From assembly GCF_040932005.1 (NCBI RefSeq), contig NZ_CP162414.1, positions 149,001 to 213,000 on the forward strand: 64,000 nucleotides of DNA. Reading direction: 5' to 3'. The position numbers were made by a program, and so were the translations under genes. The notes under the pieces are model-generated. The model saw nothing but the letters and a program-made list of their open reading frames with translations, was not told where the DNA came from and made no database searches. The stretch comes from Aestuariibius sp. HNIBRBA575 (GTDB lineage Bacteria; Pseudomonadota; Alphaproteobacteria; Rhodobacterales; Rhodobacteraceae). This document shows, piece after piece, positions 7,922 through 17,468 of this stretch (its first letter is position 1; every line of letters begins with the position of its first letter).

Positions 7922-8827
7922 TTAGACGGCGTAATCCTCTGTTTCGGGGGCGGCGTGATCAAAATCGACGCTGCTATAACCCTGTAAAAACAACAGCGAG
8001 GTCAGATCGCCAAAGTTGATGCGCAGATCGGATTGGGCCGCAACAGCCGGCTTGGCATGTAGGGCAATACCTGATCCTGCCAGATGCAGCATCCCCAAAT
8101 CATTGGCGCCATCACCGACCGCCATGGCGTCCACGGCTTGACGCGGCAAATGTTCGCTAAGCGATTGTAATGCGGCGACTTTGGCCTCGCGTCCCAAAAT
8201 GGGACGGGCCACATCGCCGGTCAATTTGCCGTCTGCGATCAGCAGTTCATTGGCCTGCGCGTGATCAAAGCCCAGCTCATCCGCGACCTTTTGTGCAAAT
8301 GCTGTGAACCCACCAGAAATCAGCACACATTTCGCGCCGTTTGCCTTCATCGTGGCGATCAGACGACGTGCACCTTTGGCATAGGTGATGCGTTCGGCCA
8401 GAACTTTGTCGATGATCGATGCATCCTGCCCACGCAACAGTCCCACACGTTCGATCAGGGCAGCGTCAAAGTCCAATTCACCGTTCATCGCGCGCGCGGT
8501 GATGTCAGCTACTTTTTCACCCACACCCACTTCGGCGGCCAATTCATCGATACATTCCTGTTCGATCATGGTGCTGTCCATATCCGCCAGCAGCAGTTTT
8601 TTGCGGCGGTGACCCGTGGTTTGAATGCACAGATCCGTGTTCAGGTTCTGGCAATCGGCCCAGACCTGATCAAAGTTGTCTGGCCGCTTCATGACCGGGA
8701 ATTCCGCTGCTTCATCTGGGGCCAGCCAAACGGCATCGCCCCCGCCCCATGCATTGCGTAACGAATCGACCAAAGCCGGATCAAGGGTGGGATTGGACGG
8801 TGCGGTTAGCAGCGTAACGGTGAACAT
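7922..8827 (-). CDS. serB: Phosphoserine phosphatase
   Basis: HAD-family enzyme that dephosphorylates O-phosphoserine, the last step of serine synthesis. Motif I is LADMDSTMIEQE (about residues 80-91; nucleophile Asp and acid/base Asp), motif II is the Ser in LISGGFTAFA, and motif IV is GDGANDLGML. The first ~70 residues form an N-terminal domain of the SerB type. The 301-residue length is normal. It is divergent from serC-serA, so all three pathway genes sit together. The 156-base spacer contains the serC leader described separately. The ATG lies just upstream of FTVTLLTAPSNP, a usual SerB beginning. Confidence 0.96.
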   Translation of the reverse strand: MFTVTLLTAPSNPTLDPALVDSLRNAWGGGDAVWLAPDEAAEFPVMKRPDNFDQVWADCQNLNTDLCIQTTGHRRKKLLLADMDSTMIEQECIDELAAEVGVGEKVADITARAMNGELDFDAALIERVGLLRGQDASIIDKVLAERITYAKGARRLIATMKANGAKCVLISGGFTAFAQKVADELGFDHAQANELLIADGKLTGDVARPILGREAKVAALQSLSEHLPRQAVDAMAVGDGANDLGMLHLAGSGIALHAKPAVAAQSDLRINFGDLTSLLFLQGYSSVDFDHAAPETEDYAV

Positions 8828-8910
8828 CGTTGTTTCCGATCGTAGTCAAAGTGAGTCGCATTTGGCGGGTATTAGGCCGGTTTAGCGCCATTTTGCCGGT
8901 TGTGGAATGC

Positions 8911-8961
8911 GTTGGATCAAACTAACACCGGCGGTGGGACACCCTTCCCCAACGAAGGGCG
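8911..8961 (+). ncRNA. serC RNA motif-like leader
   Basis: Upstream of serC a stretch with two small hairpins is seen: CACC-GGC-GGTG (about 8926-8936) and CCCTTC-CCCAAC-GAAGGG (8942-8959), separated by GGACA. It ends 10 bases before the serC ribosome site. Its place and shape fit the serC RNA motif described as a conserved candidate cis-regulatory RNA upstream of serC in Alphaproteobacteria. I match it from memory of that motif, not by a covariance search. The ligand or mechanism of the motif is not established. Confidence 0.55.
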
Positions 8962-8983
8962 CTTATCTGGAAGGATAGCTAAC

Positions 8984-10126
8984 ATGGCTATGACGACACC
9001 GGCAACGCGGCCGGCAAATCCGCGTTTTTCTTCTGGCCCCTGTGCCAAACCCCCCACATGGACTCCTGCTGTACTTGCTGATGCACCGCTTGGTCGCTCG
9101 CATCGTGCCGCAATTGGCAAAGCCAAGCTGAAAGACGCGATCGAAACGACGCGCGACATTCTGGGCGTCCCCGCAGATTACAAAATCGGCATCGTTCCGG
9201 CATCTGATACGGGTGCTGTTGAAATGGCGCTGTGGTCTTTGCTGGGCGAACGCCCCGTGCAAATGGTCGCATGGGAAAGCTTTGGATCGGGCTGGGTCAC
9301 GGATGTGGTCAAACAGCTGAAAATCGAAGCGACCGAACACAAAGCTGGTTATGGCGAAATCGTCGATATGGCGGCGTTGAACTACGACAACGATGTTGTC
9401 TTCACATGGAACGGCACCACGTCCGGCGTGAAAATGGCCAATGGCGACATGATCCCAGCGGATCGCGCCGGGCTGACGATTTGTGATGCAACTTCGGCTG
9501 TATTTGCGATGGATATGCCTTGGGACAAACTGGATGTGACCACGTTCAGCTGGCAAAAAGTCATGGGTGGCGAAGCGGCCCACGGCATGCTGATCCTCAG
9601 CCCGCGTGCGGTTGAACGGCTAGAAAGCTACACCCCTGCTTGGCCGTTGCCAAAAATTTTCCGCATGACCAAAGGCGGCAAATTGATCGACGGTATTTTC
9701 ACCGGTGCGACGATCAACACACCATCGATGCTCTGCGTCGAAGATTACCTGTTTGCCCTGAACTGGGCCAAATCGGTGGGTGGTCTGGACGGGCTGAAAA
9801 TGCGGTCCAATGCCAACGCGCAGGCAGTGTGGAATTTCTGCGCCACGCGCAATTGGATTGATAATCTGGCTGTTGATCCGGCGACTCGGTCCAACACTTC
9901 GGTGTGTTTGAAATTCACCGATGACCGGATCACAGACGGTGCGACATTTGCCAAAGCCGTTGCAAAACGTCTGGAAAATGAAGGTGTTGCGCTGGATATC
10001 GGCGCCTATCGTGACGCGCCTGCTGGTTTGCGGATTTGGTGTGGCGCGACAGTGGAAACCAGCGATATCGAGGCCATGTTGCCTTGGCTCGACTGGGCGT
10101 TTCACGCCGAAATCGACGCGCTTTAA
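8984..10126 (+). CDS. serC: Phosphoserine aminotransferase
   Basis: PLP-dependent class V aminotransferase converting 3-phosphohydroxypyruvate and glutamate to phosphoserine. Family features are [15 protein letters not shown] at the N-terminus, the [10 protein letters not shown] substrate region and [17 protein letters not shown] with the PLP lysine in SWQK (about residue 190). Length 380 fits the alphaproteobacterial subtype. The frame is open 28 codons further upstream, but GGAAGGA before this ATG and the candidate RNA leader inside the extension argue for the shorter start. It is followed by serA after 73 bases and is probably co-transcribed. Confidence 0.95.
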   Translation: MAMTTPATRPANPRFSSGPCAKPPTWTPAVLADAPLGRSHRAAIGKAKLKDAIETTRDILGVPADYKIGIVPASDTGAVEMALWSLLGERPVQMVAWESFGSGWVTDVVKQLKIEATEHKAGYGEIVDMAALNYDNDVVFTWNGTTSGVKMANGDMIPADRAGLTICDATSAVFAMDMPWDKLDVTTFSWQKVMGGEAAHGMLILSPRAVERLESYTPAWPLPKIFRMTKGGKLIDGIFTGATINTPSMLCVEDYLFALNWAKSVGGLDGLKMRSNANAQAVWNFCATRNWIDNLAVDPATRSNTSVCLKFTDDRITDGATFAKAVAKRLENEGVALDIGAYRDAPAGLRIWCGATVETSDIEAMLPWLDWAFHAEIDAL

Positions 10127-10199
10127 TTGAGATTTTGAGGAAAGCGATCCGTCGCTTTCCCGCTCATCCCCCTCTTTCTATTAGACAAGGAGCCCCATC

Positions 10200-11795
10200 A
10201 TGGCCCCCAAAGTACTTGTATCCGACAAACTGTCTGAAACCGCTGTTCAGATTTTCCGTGACCGTGGCATCGACGTTGATTTCATGCCTGACCTGGGCAA
10301 AGACAAAGACAAGCTGGCCGAGGTGATCGGCCAATATGACGGTCTGGCCATCCGGTCTGCGACCAAAGCAACAGCTAAGCTGTTGGAAAGCGCAACAAAC
10401 CTGAAAGTGATCGGTCGCGCCGGTATTGGCACCGACAATGTCGACAAAGAAGCCGCGTCCAAAAAAGGCGTGATCGTGATGAACACGCCATTTGGCAACA
10501 TGATCACCACTGCTGAACACGCGATTGCGATGATGTTTGCCGTGGCGCGCCAAATTCCAGAAGCATCCGCATCCACCCATGCCGGAAAATGGGAAAAGTC
10601 CAAGTTTATGGGGGTCGAGCTGACCAACAAAACATTGGGTGTGATTGGCGCCGGGAATATCGGTGGGATCGTTTGCGATCGTGCCCGTGGCCTGAAAATG
10701 AAGGTTATCGCCTTTGATCCATTCCTGTCGGAAGAAAAAGCCGCGAAAATGGGCGTTGAAAAGGTCGAGCTGGACGAATTGCTGGCCCGCGCCGAATTCA
10801 TCACGTTGCACGTGCCGCTGACCGACAGCACTCGCAACATCCTGTCGGCTGAAAACTTGGCGAAAACCAAAAAAGGCGTGCGGATCATCAACTGTGCCCG
10901 CGGTGGTCTGGTCGACGAAGCCGCCTTGGCAGAATTGCTGAAATCCGGCCATGTGGCTGGTGCAGCCTTTGATGTATTCGCAGAAGAGCCCGCCAAAGAA
11001 AACGCATTGTTCAACCTGCCAAACGTGGTCTGCACCCCGCATCTGGGCGCGGCAACAACCGAAGCGCAGGAAAATGTCGCATTGCAAGTGGCCGAACAGA
11101 TGTCCAACTATCTGTTGACCGGCGCCGTTGAAAACGCGCTGAACATGCCATCCGTGACCGCCGAAGAGGCGAAAATCATGGGGCCTTGGATCAAATTGGC
11201 CGATCATTTGGGCGCTTTTGCCGGCCAAATGAGCGAAGATCCCATCACGGCGATCAACATTCTTTATGATGGCTCTGCGGCGGATTTGAACCTGGATGCG
11301 TTGAATTGTGCAGTGATTGCCGGGATCATGAAAAAGGCAAACCCAGACGTAAACATGGTGTCTGCGCCAGTGATCGCTAAGGAACGCGGCATTCAGATCA
11401 GCACCACAAACCAAGACAAATCCGGTTCTTTTGATGGCTATATCAAAGTCACCGTTGTCACCGAAAAAGTGGAACGTTCCATCGGCGGGACTGTGTTCAG
11501 CGACGGCAAGCCACGTTTCATTCAGATCAAAGGCATCAATATCGACGCCGAAGTTGGCGCGCATATGCTGTACACCACCAACGAAGATGTCCCCGGCATC
11601 ATCGGGACGTTGGGCCAGACAATGGGCGAAAACGACGTGAACATCGCGAACTTTACGCTGGGTCGGTCCGAAGCCAAAGGCGGCGCGATTGCGTTGCTTT
11701 ACGTGGATGCACCCGTGCCATCCGAAGTGATTGCCAAATTGTGTGACACAGGTTTGTTCCGTCAGGTGAAACCACTGCAATTTGACGTCAGCTAA
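10200..11795 (+). CDS. serA: D-3-phosphoglycerate dehydrogenase
   Basis: NAD-dependent first enzyme of the phosphorylated serine pathway. At 531 residues it is the long SerA form: a substrate domain, the nucleotide-binding GVIGAGNIGGIVCDRARG (about residues 145-162), the catalytic Arg/Glu/His set in INCARGGLVDEAAL and TPHLGAAT, an intervening domain, and a C-terminal ACT domain that begins with PRFIQIKGINIDAEVG and includes NEDVPGIIGTLG. The ACT domain suggests serine feedback, as in other long SerAs. AAGGAG precedes the ATG. A hairpin at 11822-11842 follows the stop. Confidence 0.96.
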   Translation: MAPKVLVSDKLSETAVQIFRDRGIDVDFMPDLGKDKDKLAEVIGQYDGLAIRSATKATAKLLESATNLKVIGRAGIGTDNVDKEAASKKGVIVMNTPFGNMITTAEHAIAMMFAVARQIPEASASTHAGKWEKSKFMGVELTNKTLGVIGAGNIGGIVCDRARGLKMKVIAFDPFLSEEKAAKMGVEKVELDELLARAEFITLHVPLTDSTRNILSAENLAKTKKGVRIINCARGGLVDEAALAELLKSGHVAGAAFDVFAEEPAKENALFNLPNVVCTPHLGAATTEAQENVALQVAEQMSNYLLTGAVENALNMPSVTAEEAKIMGPWIKLADHLGAFAGQMSEDPITAINILYDGSAADLNLDALNCAVIAGIMKKANPDVNMVSAPVIAKERGIQISTTNQDKSGSFDGYIKVTVVTEKVERSIGGTVFSDGKPRFIQIKGINIDAEVGAHMLYTTNEDVPGIIGTLGQTMGENDVNIANFTLGRSEAKGGAIALLYVDAPVPSEVIAKLCDTGLFRQVKPLQFDVS

Positions 11796-11821
11796 TCGAC
11801 GATAAAATTCGAATTTGGTAT

Positions 11822-11842
11822 CGCCGTCCAATTTGGGCGGCG
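11822..11842 (+). terminator. Terminator-like hairpin after serA
   Basis: CGCCGTCC and GGGCGGCG arms (7 of 8 pair, one G-U) around a 5-base loop, followed by TTACTGTTT, 26 bases after the serA stop. It would separate serA from the phosphatase gene downstream. Confidence 0.6.
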
Positions 11843-11875
11843 TTACTGTTTAAACGGGTAGAAAAGGAACATTTG

Positions 11876-12601
11876 ATGTCGCTCTATGCAATCGGAGATA
11901 TCCACGGCCATTTGGATAAACTCACCCGTGCTGTTGATTTGATCGAACGCGACGGCGGCCCGGATGCTGAAATTGTTTTTGTTGGGGATTACACAGATCG
12001 CGGCCCCCAAAGTCGCGAAGTCATCGACTTTTTGATCGAGGCCCGCAGCGCTGGGCGCAAATGGACGTTCCTAAAGGGCAATCACGACCGGGCGTTTCAA
12101 TATTTTATGCAGCCCGTACCACGGTTCGATCCGCATATGTTGGTAGGGATGGATTGGCTGCATGATCGTATTGGTGGGAAAACCACATTGCGATCCTATG
12201 GTGTCGAAATTGATGAACGTTCCCGCTACGAAGAGGTTCTGAAACAGGCTCATGAATTGGTTCCCCAATCACATCTGAATTTTCTGGATCAGACCACAAT
12301 GATGCATCGCCAAGGTGATTGCGTGTTTGTGCATGCCGGTATTCGTCCGGGCATTCCGCTGGGCGCGCAGGCAGAAAACGATCTGCTCTGGATCCGAGAG
12401 CCGTTTTTGTCCAATACGGACGATCACGGCCCGTTGATTGTGCATGGCCACACCGCGTTAAAGCACCCACAGCACTACGGTAATCGCATCAACTTGGATG
12501 GCGGGGCCGCCTATGGTGAAATGTTGCATCCGGCCGTGTTTGAGGGCCGCGATTGTTGGCTACTGACGGATGGGGGCCGCGTGCCGCTCACTCGCGTCTG
12601 A
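11876..12601 (+). CDS. Serine/threonine protein phosphatase (PPP family)
   Basis: A cytoplasmic two-metal phosphoesterase of the bacterial PrpA/ApaH-like group, 241 residues. The metal-site motifs are in order: GDIHGH (residues 7-12), GDYTDRG (about 38-44), KGNHDR (about 67-72), FVHAG and VHGHT near the C-terminal part. Substrates may be phosphoproteins or dinucleoside polyphosphates; this cannot be decided. The start is the ATG after AAAAGGAAC; a TTG directly before it is also open. Its 3' end overlaps the convergent membrane-protein gene by 14 bases. Confidence 0.88.
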   Translation: MSLYAIGDIHGHLDKLTRAVDLIERDGGPDAEIVFVGDYTDRGPQSREVIDFLIEARSAGRKWTFLKGNHDRAFQYFMQPVPRFDPHMLVGMDWLHDRIGGKTTLRSYGVEIDERSRYEEVLKQAHELVPQSHLNFLDQTTMMHRQGDCVFVHAGIRPGIPLGAQAENDLLWIREPFLSNTDDHGPLIVHGHTALKHPQHYGNRINLDGGAAYGEMLHPAVFEGRDCWLLTDGGRVPLTRV

Positions 12602-14147
12602 TCACGCCGGTGATGGCGGCTGCAACCAGTGCTGTGATCACCCATCCGATCCCTTTGGCAAACCAACGCAGCCACCACCCTGTGCGCCCCCAATCGGATC
12701 GGGACGTGGATGGTGCCCATGCGCTTTCTTGGCCCAGTGATACCAATGGAACCACCAGATCGGTGGCATAGGCCCATGGGCTAAAGGTTTCCCAATCTTG
12801 CCCTGCTTGACCGATTGCGGACCAATATTGCGCCGGATTGTCAGAATGTGTTTGGGTCGCGCTGACCCAGTCATCTGAGACCAAAATCGGGGCGGCATTT
12901 GGGGTCATATCCCCGGCTTTCCATGTCTGGTCGAAAAACCATGCCAAGCCGATAATCAACAAAATCGCCATGATCAGGGACCGCCCCGGATGATAGCCAT
13001 ACCCGACCATGATCCGCAGGAAAAAGTCCCACAGGCCCGACGTCGCCCAGCGTAGGGACTGACCTTCTTCGGTTAACAACATGGCGCGATTTGATTGGCG
13101 TAAAATCTGTTCTTTGCGGATCAAAACCGCATTGACGTCATCCTGATGTCCCAATCCGCGCAATACATGCGCCAATTGTTCATAAGGTTGCGCCGTAAAC
13201 GGCGTGTCCGCAGGGCGTCGTTCCAGCCATGCCAACCGTGCGGCAATGTCGGTATCTGCGTGGCGTGAAAAATCACCATAACGAAACCCATCCAGCCGGA
13301 TCGGGTAATTGGCGCCGGGCCCGTTTGGTTCATCCCGAAATCGTGCTACGCTGGCCCCGGCAAGGTTCACGATCCCCTGTCCAATCTGATTTTCGGCCAA
13401 ATACAAAATCCCGCCAATCCGCGCGCGTCCAACCGATAGGGCCATGTCACGACCGTGTTCCTCTGTCGCGCCAAACACGCCGCCCAGAATGTCGTCGTTT
13501 AGACTGATGGCGGTGTTGGACACAAACATGTCATGCCCCACAACCGCCGAGGCAAAGAAAATCGTGCCACGTGTGGTGAGCGTGGTAATGCCTTCGGAAT
13601 AAACGTAATTTCCAAGGAACAAAGACCCGTCAACATGCAGCGACGGGGCAAAAATGGCGTCTTGGCCTGTGCTTTGGATCGTGGCGTCGCAGATTTGCAA
13701 ATCCCCGCTGATGCGCGCACCTGCCAGACTGATTTCACCTTCGCAATGGATGCCCCCGCGCAGATAAACCGATCCGCTAAACCGGGTGTTATCAGCCGAC
13801 AAACCATGCAGCAGCGACCCGGAAATATGCAGCCCCCGCAGCGCTGCATTCACAAGGTTGACCGGTTCCGCCAGTACGCAATCGCGCAATGTGATGTCGC
13901 GCGCGCAGTCGCAGCCCTGCAGGTCCAGCCGTCCACTGATCCAAGCCCCCCGCAACCGCAAGCCTTTGGAATGCAGGCCCGATGTGTCGTTCAGCAACAC
14001 ATATCGCACCATTTCCGCACGAATTTCTGTTTCAGGGCTGGCGTGATCCGGGCGATCCCCTGCACCTAGAACGATCCGCTCTGGGTTCTGGCATTCAGCT
14101 AAAAACCGTTCTTCGGCAGGGGTTTGTGGGGAATATGGAACTGTCAT
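12588..14147 (-). CDS. Beta-helix-like repeat protein with two C-terminal membrane helices
   Basis: A 519-residue protein I cannot name. Residues ~55-280 are built of short repeats with a hydrophobic-Gly pattern (LRGAWISGRLDLQG, LRGLHISGSLLHG, LAGARISGDLQI), like bactofilin or pentapeptide-type beta-helices. The C-terminal part has a helix around SLIMAILLIIGLAWFF and a last one in GIGWVITALVAAAITG, so the repeat domain is probably cytoplasmic and anchored at its end. It begins with TVPYSPQTPAEERFLAE and has no signal peptide. The gene is 44 bases downstream of selD on the same strand and ends inside the 3' end of the phosphatase gene. A scaffold or cytoskeletal role would be a guess. Confidence 0.65.
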   Translation of the reverse strand: MTVPYSPQTPAEERFLAECQNPERIVLGAGDRPDHASPETEIRAEMVRYVLLNDTSGLHSKGLRLRGAWISGRLDLQGCDCARDITLRDCVLAEPVNLVNAALRGLHISGSLLHGLSADNTRFSGSVYLRGGIHCEGEISLAGARISGDLQICDATIQSTGQDAIFAPSLHVDGSLFLGNYVYSEGITTLTTRGTIFFASAVVGHDMFVSNTAISLNDDILGGVFGATEEHGRDMALSVGRARIGGILYLAENQIGQGIVNLAGASVARFRDEPNGPGANYPIRLDGFRYGDFSRHADTDIAARLAWLERRPADTPFTAQPYEQLAHVLRGLGHQDDVNAVLIRKEQILRQSNRAMLLTEEGQSLRWATSGLWDFFLRIMVGYGYHPGRSLIMAILLIIGLAWFFDQTWKAGDMTPNAAPILVSDDWVSATQTHSDNPAQYWSAIGQAGQDWETFSPWAYATDLVVPLVSLGQESAWAPSTSRSDWGRTGWWLRWFAKGIGWVITALVAAAITGVIRRE

Positions 14148-14191
14148 GCGGCAAAGCTGTCATGATAGGCCAAAGCTGGCAAGCGCGGATG

Positions 14192-16345
14192 TTAGATCAT
14201 TGTGATCCCAGACCCATCTGTGATCCGGCCAATTATGACCGCGGGATACCCTGCTGCGATCAGGTTTTTTAGGGTTGTCTCTGCGGTTTCCTCGGGAATG
14301 GCGGCCAGCAATCCGCCCGCCGTTTGGGGATCAAACAGCAGGTCCGTCATCGCCCCATCAGGCAGCTCTGGTACCAGATGTTTGTTGTCGCGATACAGCG
14401 TCGAGCGAACCCCAGAATTGGTCAGCTCTAATGCGCCTTGCATCACGGGGACAGCGTCCATGTTGATCACCGCGCCGCAATTTGATGCGGTGCAGATATT
14501 GTCCAAATGACCGGCCAGGCCAAAACCTGTCACATCCGTCATGGCATTGGCATGGGCCAAAATTTGTGACGCTGTGGCCTGGGATTGGGTCATCACGTCA
14601 TAACAAGCCGCGATATCAGCGCCTTTTGCCAACCCGGCCATTTCTGCGGCCAACAATGTGCCGGACCCGATGGGTTTGGTCAGGATCAAAACGTCCCGCA
14701 CCCGTGCATTGGCCAATGTTATGAGGGGCTGTTCGCATAGGCCGGTGATGGAAAATCCGATGGTCATTTCGGCACCCATACTGGAATGACCCCCAATGAT
14801 TTCCGCCCCGGCGGATTGGAAAACCTGACCAGATGTCGCCATGATTTCATCCATCATGCGGGCCTGAAGCGTCGCGGACATATGCGGTAGGATTATCTGC
14901 GCCAACGCAGCTTGGGGGGCGGCCCCCATCGCCCAGATATCCCCCAAGGCGTGATTGGCAGCTATTTGGGCCATCAGGACCGGGTCGTCGGTGATCGCGC
15001 GCAAATGATCGGTGGTGATCACCTGTTGCTGGCCGCCTATTCGCAACACAGCGCTGTCATCCCCGGCCCGATGGTCGATATCGTTTCGAAATCGCGGCAG
15101 GGTGTTCAGGGCGTGTGTCAATGCATCCCGGCCGACCTTGGCCCCGCACCCGCCACACAGGGGTTTGTCGATCGCGAGGTCCCTAACCCCATCAGTCACA
15201 GTGCGCGCAACAGCGGTGGGTTTTTGAAAAGGAAGTTGGCGAAATTGATCCATAAACTTTTGATCAATATGGTTTTTCCATTTCCACAACAGCCTGCCTT
15301 TGCGGGCGCGACCCAGCTTTTCTGCCATGGCGACTTTGCCCCCCAAGGACACAAGTTTGAGGTAATCCTTTTGGGGTTTATAGGGAATTGGCGTGCCGCC
15401 AGATAAAACCGCGCGGAGGTTTTCAAACAAAATGGGCGCCTGACGCACGGCAAACACCCCGGCCTTGGGGCGCGGCGACATGGTCAAATGGGCGCAATCC
15501 CCAACAGCGAAAATGGCTGGGTCTGAGCTTTGCAATGTCGGCGACACGTTGACAAAGCCGTCCTGCAGGGCAAGCCCGGTTTTTTCGAGCCATTTATGGG
15601 GCATCGCCCCCGCCGCACCGGTGATAAAATCAGCGAACAGCGTTGTACCGTCGTCAAAATGAATGTGTTGTGGGTCAATCGCTGAAATGGCAGAATTTGC
15701 GTGTGTATTAACGCCAGCATTTTCTAAGGCGTCCAGCAGCATTTGCCGTGTATCGGTTTGAAATTCTTTCAGAATTTCCCCTCGATCGATCAAATGAACG
15801 CGACCCTCTTTGTTGAGAACACGCAAAGCATGGGCCATCGCCATTGCCAGCTCTGCGCCCGCAACCCCACCCCCAATGACAGCAACAGAGGCGTCCTTGA
15901 CGTGTGTGCGATAGGCATCCCATTTTGCCGCAAATGGCCCCAAAGGCTTGGCGGGCACCGCAGCGTCGCTGAAACCCGGCAGCCGGGGCATGGCAGAGGT
16001 TATTCCAATGTCGATAGAGGCAATGTCATAGGCAATCGGTGGACGCCCCGCTACGTGGATCAGCCGCGCTTTGGTGTCGATATCATCAACGGCCCCGATG
16101 ATGAGTCTGGCCCCGGAAAACCGCGCCAATTTGATCAGGTCAATGTCCAGCTGATCCCGTTCATAATGCCCCGCCACAAAGCCGGGTAACATGCCGGAAT
16201 ACGGCGCGGTTGGATCAGGGTTGATCACGGTGACACGTGTTCCCGGCAGCGGACGCATTCCCCATTTTCGCAGGATCAATGCATGTGTATGGCCGCCGCC
16301 AATCAACACAAGTTCACGGGTCAGGGGGATGCTGGATTTGTTCAT
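14192..16345 (-). CDS. selD: SelD fused to NADH dehydrogenase-like FAD domain
   Basis: Two domains in 717 residues. Residues 1 to ~370 are a type II NADH dehydrogenase-like FAD protein (LVLIGGGHTHALIL, then GGGVAGAELAMAMA and FAVGDCAHL). From ~385 on is selenide, water dikinase, which makes selenophosphate from selenide and ATP: CGGCGAKVGRDAL carries the catalytic Cys-Lys region, followed by AGDDSAVLRI and the DVTGFGLAGHLDNI signature. The first catalytic residue is Cys, not selenocysteine. Such fusions are known in several bacteria, where the oxidoreductase part is thought to handle selenium reduction. No selA, selB, ybbB or selenoprotein gene is in the window, so the use (Sec or 2-selenouridine) is open. 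Confidence 0.93.
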   Translation of the reverse strand: MNKSSIPLTRELVLIGGGHTHALILRKWGMRPLPGTRVTVINPDPTAPYSGMLPGFVAGHYERDQLDIDLIKLARFSGARLIIGAVDDIDTKARLIHVAGRPPIAYDIASIDIGITSAMPRLPGFSDAAVPAKPLGPFAAKWDAYRTHVKDASVAVIGGGVAGAELAMAMAHALRVLNKEGRVHLIDRGEILKEFQTDTRQMLLDALENAGVNTHANSAISAIDPQHIHFDDGTTLFADFITGAAGAMPHKWLEKTGLALQDGFVNVSPTLQSSDPAIFAVGDCAHLTMSPRPKAGVFAVRQAPILFENLRAVLSGGTPIPYKPQKDYLKLVSLGGKVAMAEKLGRARKGRLLWKWKNHIDQKFMDQFRQLPFQKPTAVARTVTDGVRDLAIDKPLCGGCGAKVGRDALTHALNTLPRFRNDIDHRAGDDSAVLRIGGQQQVITTDHLRAITDDPVLMAQIAANHALGDIWAMGAAPQAALAQIILPHMSATLQARMMDEIMATSGQVFQSAGAEIIGGHSSMGAEMTIGFSITGLCEQPLITLANARVRDVLILTKPIGSGTLLAAEMAGLAKGADIAACYDVMTQSQATASQILAHANAMTDVTGFGLAGHLDNICTASNCGAVINMDAVPVMQGALELTNSGVRSTLYRDNKHLVPELPDGAMTDLLFDPQTAGGLLAAIPEETAETTLKNLIAAGYPAVIIGRITDGSGITMI

Positions 16346-16427
16346 ACTGCCAGCCTAAGCGACATATGCAGCATTTGCCATGTGCGGGATGATCACGGTG
16401 TCGTGGTTGGACGATTGTGGCCGCAGA

Positions 16428-17468
16428 TCAGTGATCATATCCCGTCATTTCCAAATATCCGACCCCAGTATGGGTGCCTGTAATCCGAACTGGCCCTTCC
16501 CAATAGGGGATGGATGTGGCCATCCATGCATCAGGGTTAACCGCACTAATCGTGGTGTCCACACCGTGATCCGGCACCAAAACCTGCCAAGTGACAGGAA
16601 CGGTATGGCCGCTGACTTGGTGGGATTGCTGCGGGGTCACCTCAACGGCGCCATGTGGCAATGGCGTGGCGTTTCCATCCGCAGTGATCCACGTCCCAGA
16701 CGTAAAGGGCGCACCGTCGGTTTGGCGCAATTGAAACGCCATCAATTTGGTTCCATCGTCAAATGACAACGAAAACCAATCCCATCCGGTTTGATCCTGC
16801 CCCAAAGGCTGTGATGACCATTCACGATCAAGCCAAGCCTGCCCAGTGACCGGAATGTCCTGATCCAACAGCGAAATCGCCCCGGACAATTCATAAAAGG
16901 GCTGCGAATAATAGTAACTCGCCTGACCTTCGGCGGATTTGACAGAATATCCGTCCTGACCCTGAAAAATCAGCGGGCCCGTGGCGGCTAGATCAACGTC
17001 ATAGTGAAAATCGCGGCCGCCTGCGGTTAGGCTCAGTTGATCAAAACGGTCACCCTGCAACGCCCATTCATCGATCCAGGCCGCAAAGGGCGCAGCCGTC
17101 ACACCCGCCTGTCCCACACCCCCACGTCCATATCGTTCAGCGACAAAATGTGCGTCGGGTGTCGTGACCGCAGCATGGCCCAGCCAAATCTGCGGATCGG
17201 ACCATCCTTGTCGCGTTGTGGGTTCTAATGCGGATCTGAACAATGTCCATTGCAGACCATAATCGGTGCCATCCGGCCCGGTCATATTGGCAGTGACATA
17301 CCACCATTCGATCCGATAATCCGGGTGGGGGCCATGATCGCGAGGGAATGAAAATTCCGGGTTTGGCTGTGGATTGGCAAAGCCATCAACATCAGTGCCC
17401 AGCCCTGCGAACCCTTGGGCCAAAGTGGCGCTGGGCCATAGCAAGAAAAACAGGACCTTAGCGTTCAT
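16428..17468 (-). CDS. AttH-like lipocalin/CrtC-fold periplasmic protein
   Basis: A 346-residue protein with a signal peptide (MNAKVLFFLLWPSATLAQG) and the AttH / carotenoid hydratase-like double-lipocalin fold: FPRDHGPHPDYRIEWWYVTAN (about residues 43-63), a late TGQAWLDREWSSQPLG and WDWFSLSFDDGTKLMAFQLR. It is the last gene of an ABC locus (ATPase 19845, permease 17458), the same gene content as the AttEFGH systems of Agrobacterium and relatives. It overlaps the permease gene by 11 bases. In those systems AttH is the extracytoplasmic component of unknown ligand, probably a hydrophobic compound. True carotenoid hydratase activity is unlikely since no carotenoid genes are near. Confidence 0.85.
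   Translation of the reverse strand: MNAKVLFFLLWPSATLAQGFAGLGTDVDGFANPQPNPEFSFPRDHGPHPDYRIEWWYVTANMTGPDGTDYGLQWTLFRSALEPTTRQGWSDPQIWLGHAAVTTPDAHFVAERYGRGGVGQAGVTAAPFAAWIDEWALQGDRFDQLSLTAGGRDFHYDVDLAATGPLIFQGQDGYSVKSAEGQASYYYSQPFYELSGAISLLDQDIPVTGQAWLDREWSSQPLGQDQTGWDWFSLSFDDGTKLMAFQLRQTDGAPFTSGTWITADGNATPLPHGAVEVTPQQSHQVSGHTVPVTWQVLVPDHGVDTTISAVNPDAWMATSIPYWEGPVRITGTHTGVGYLEMTGYDH

Noticed and set aside
10164..11831. A 555-codon open frame on the minus strand opposite serA
   Set aside because: It is the antisense shadow of serA: full overlap, Cys/His/Phe-rich composition and no ribosome site.
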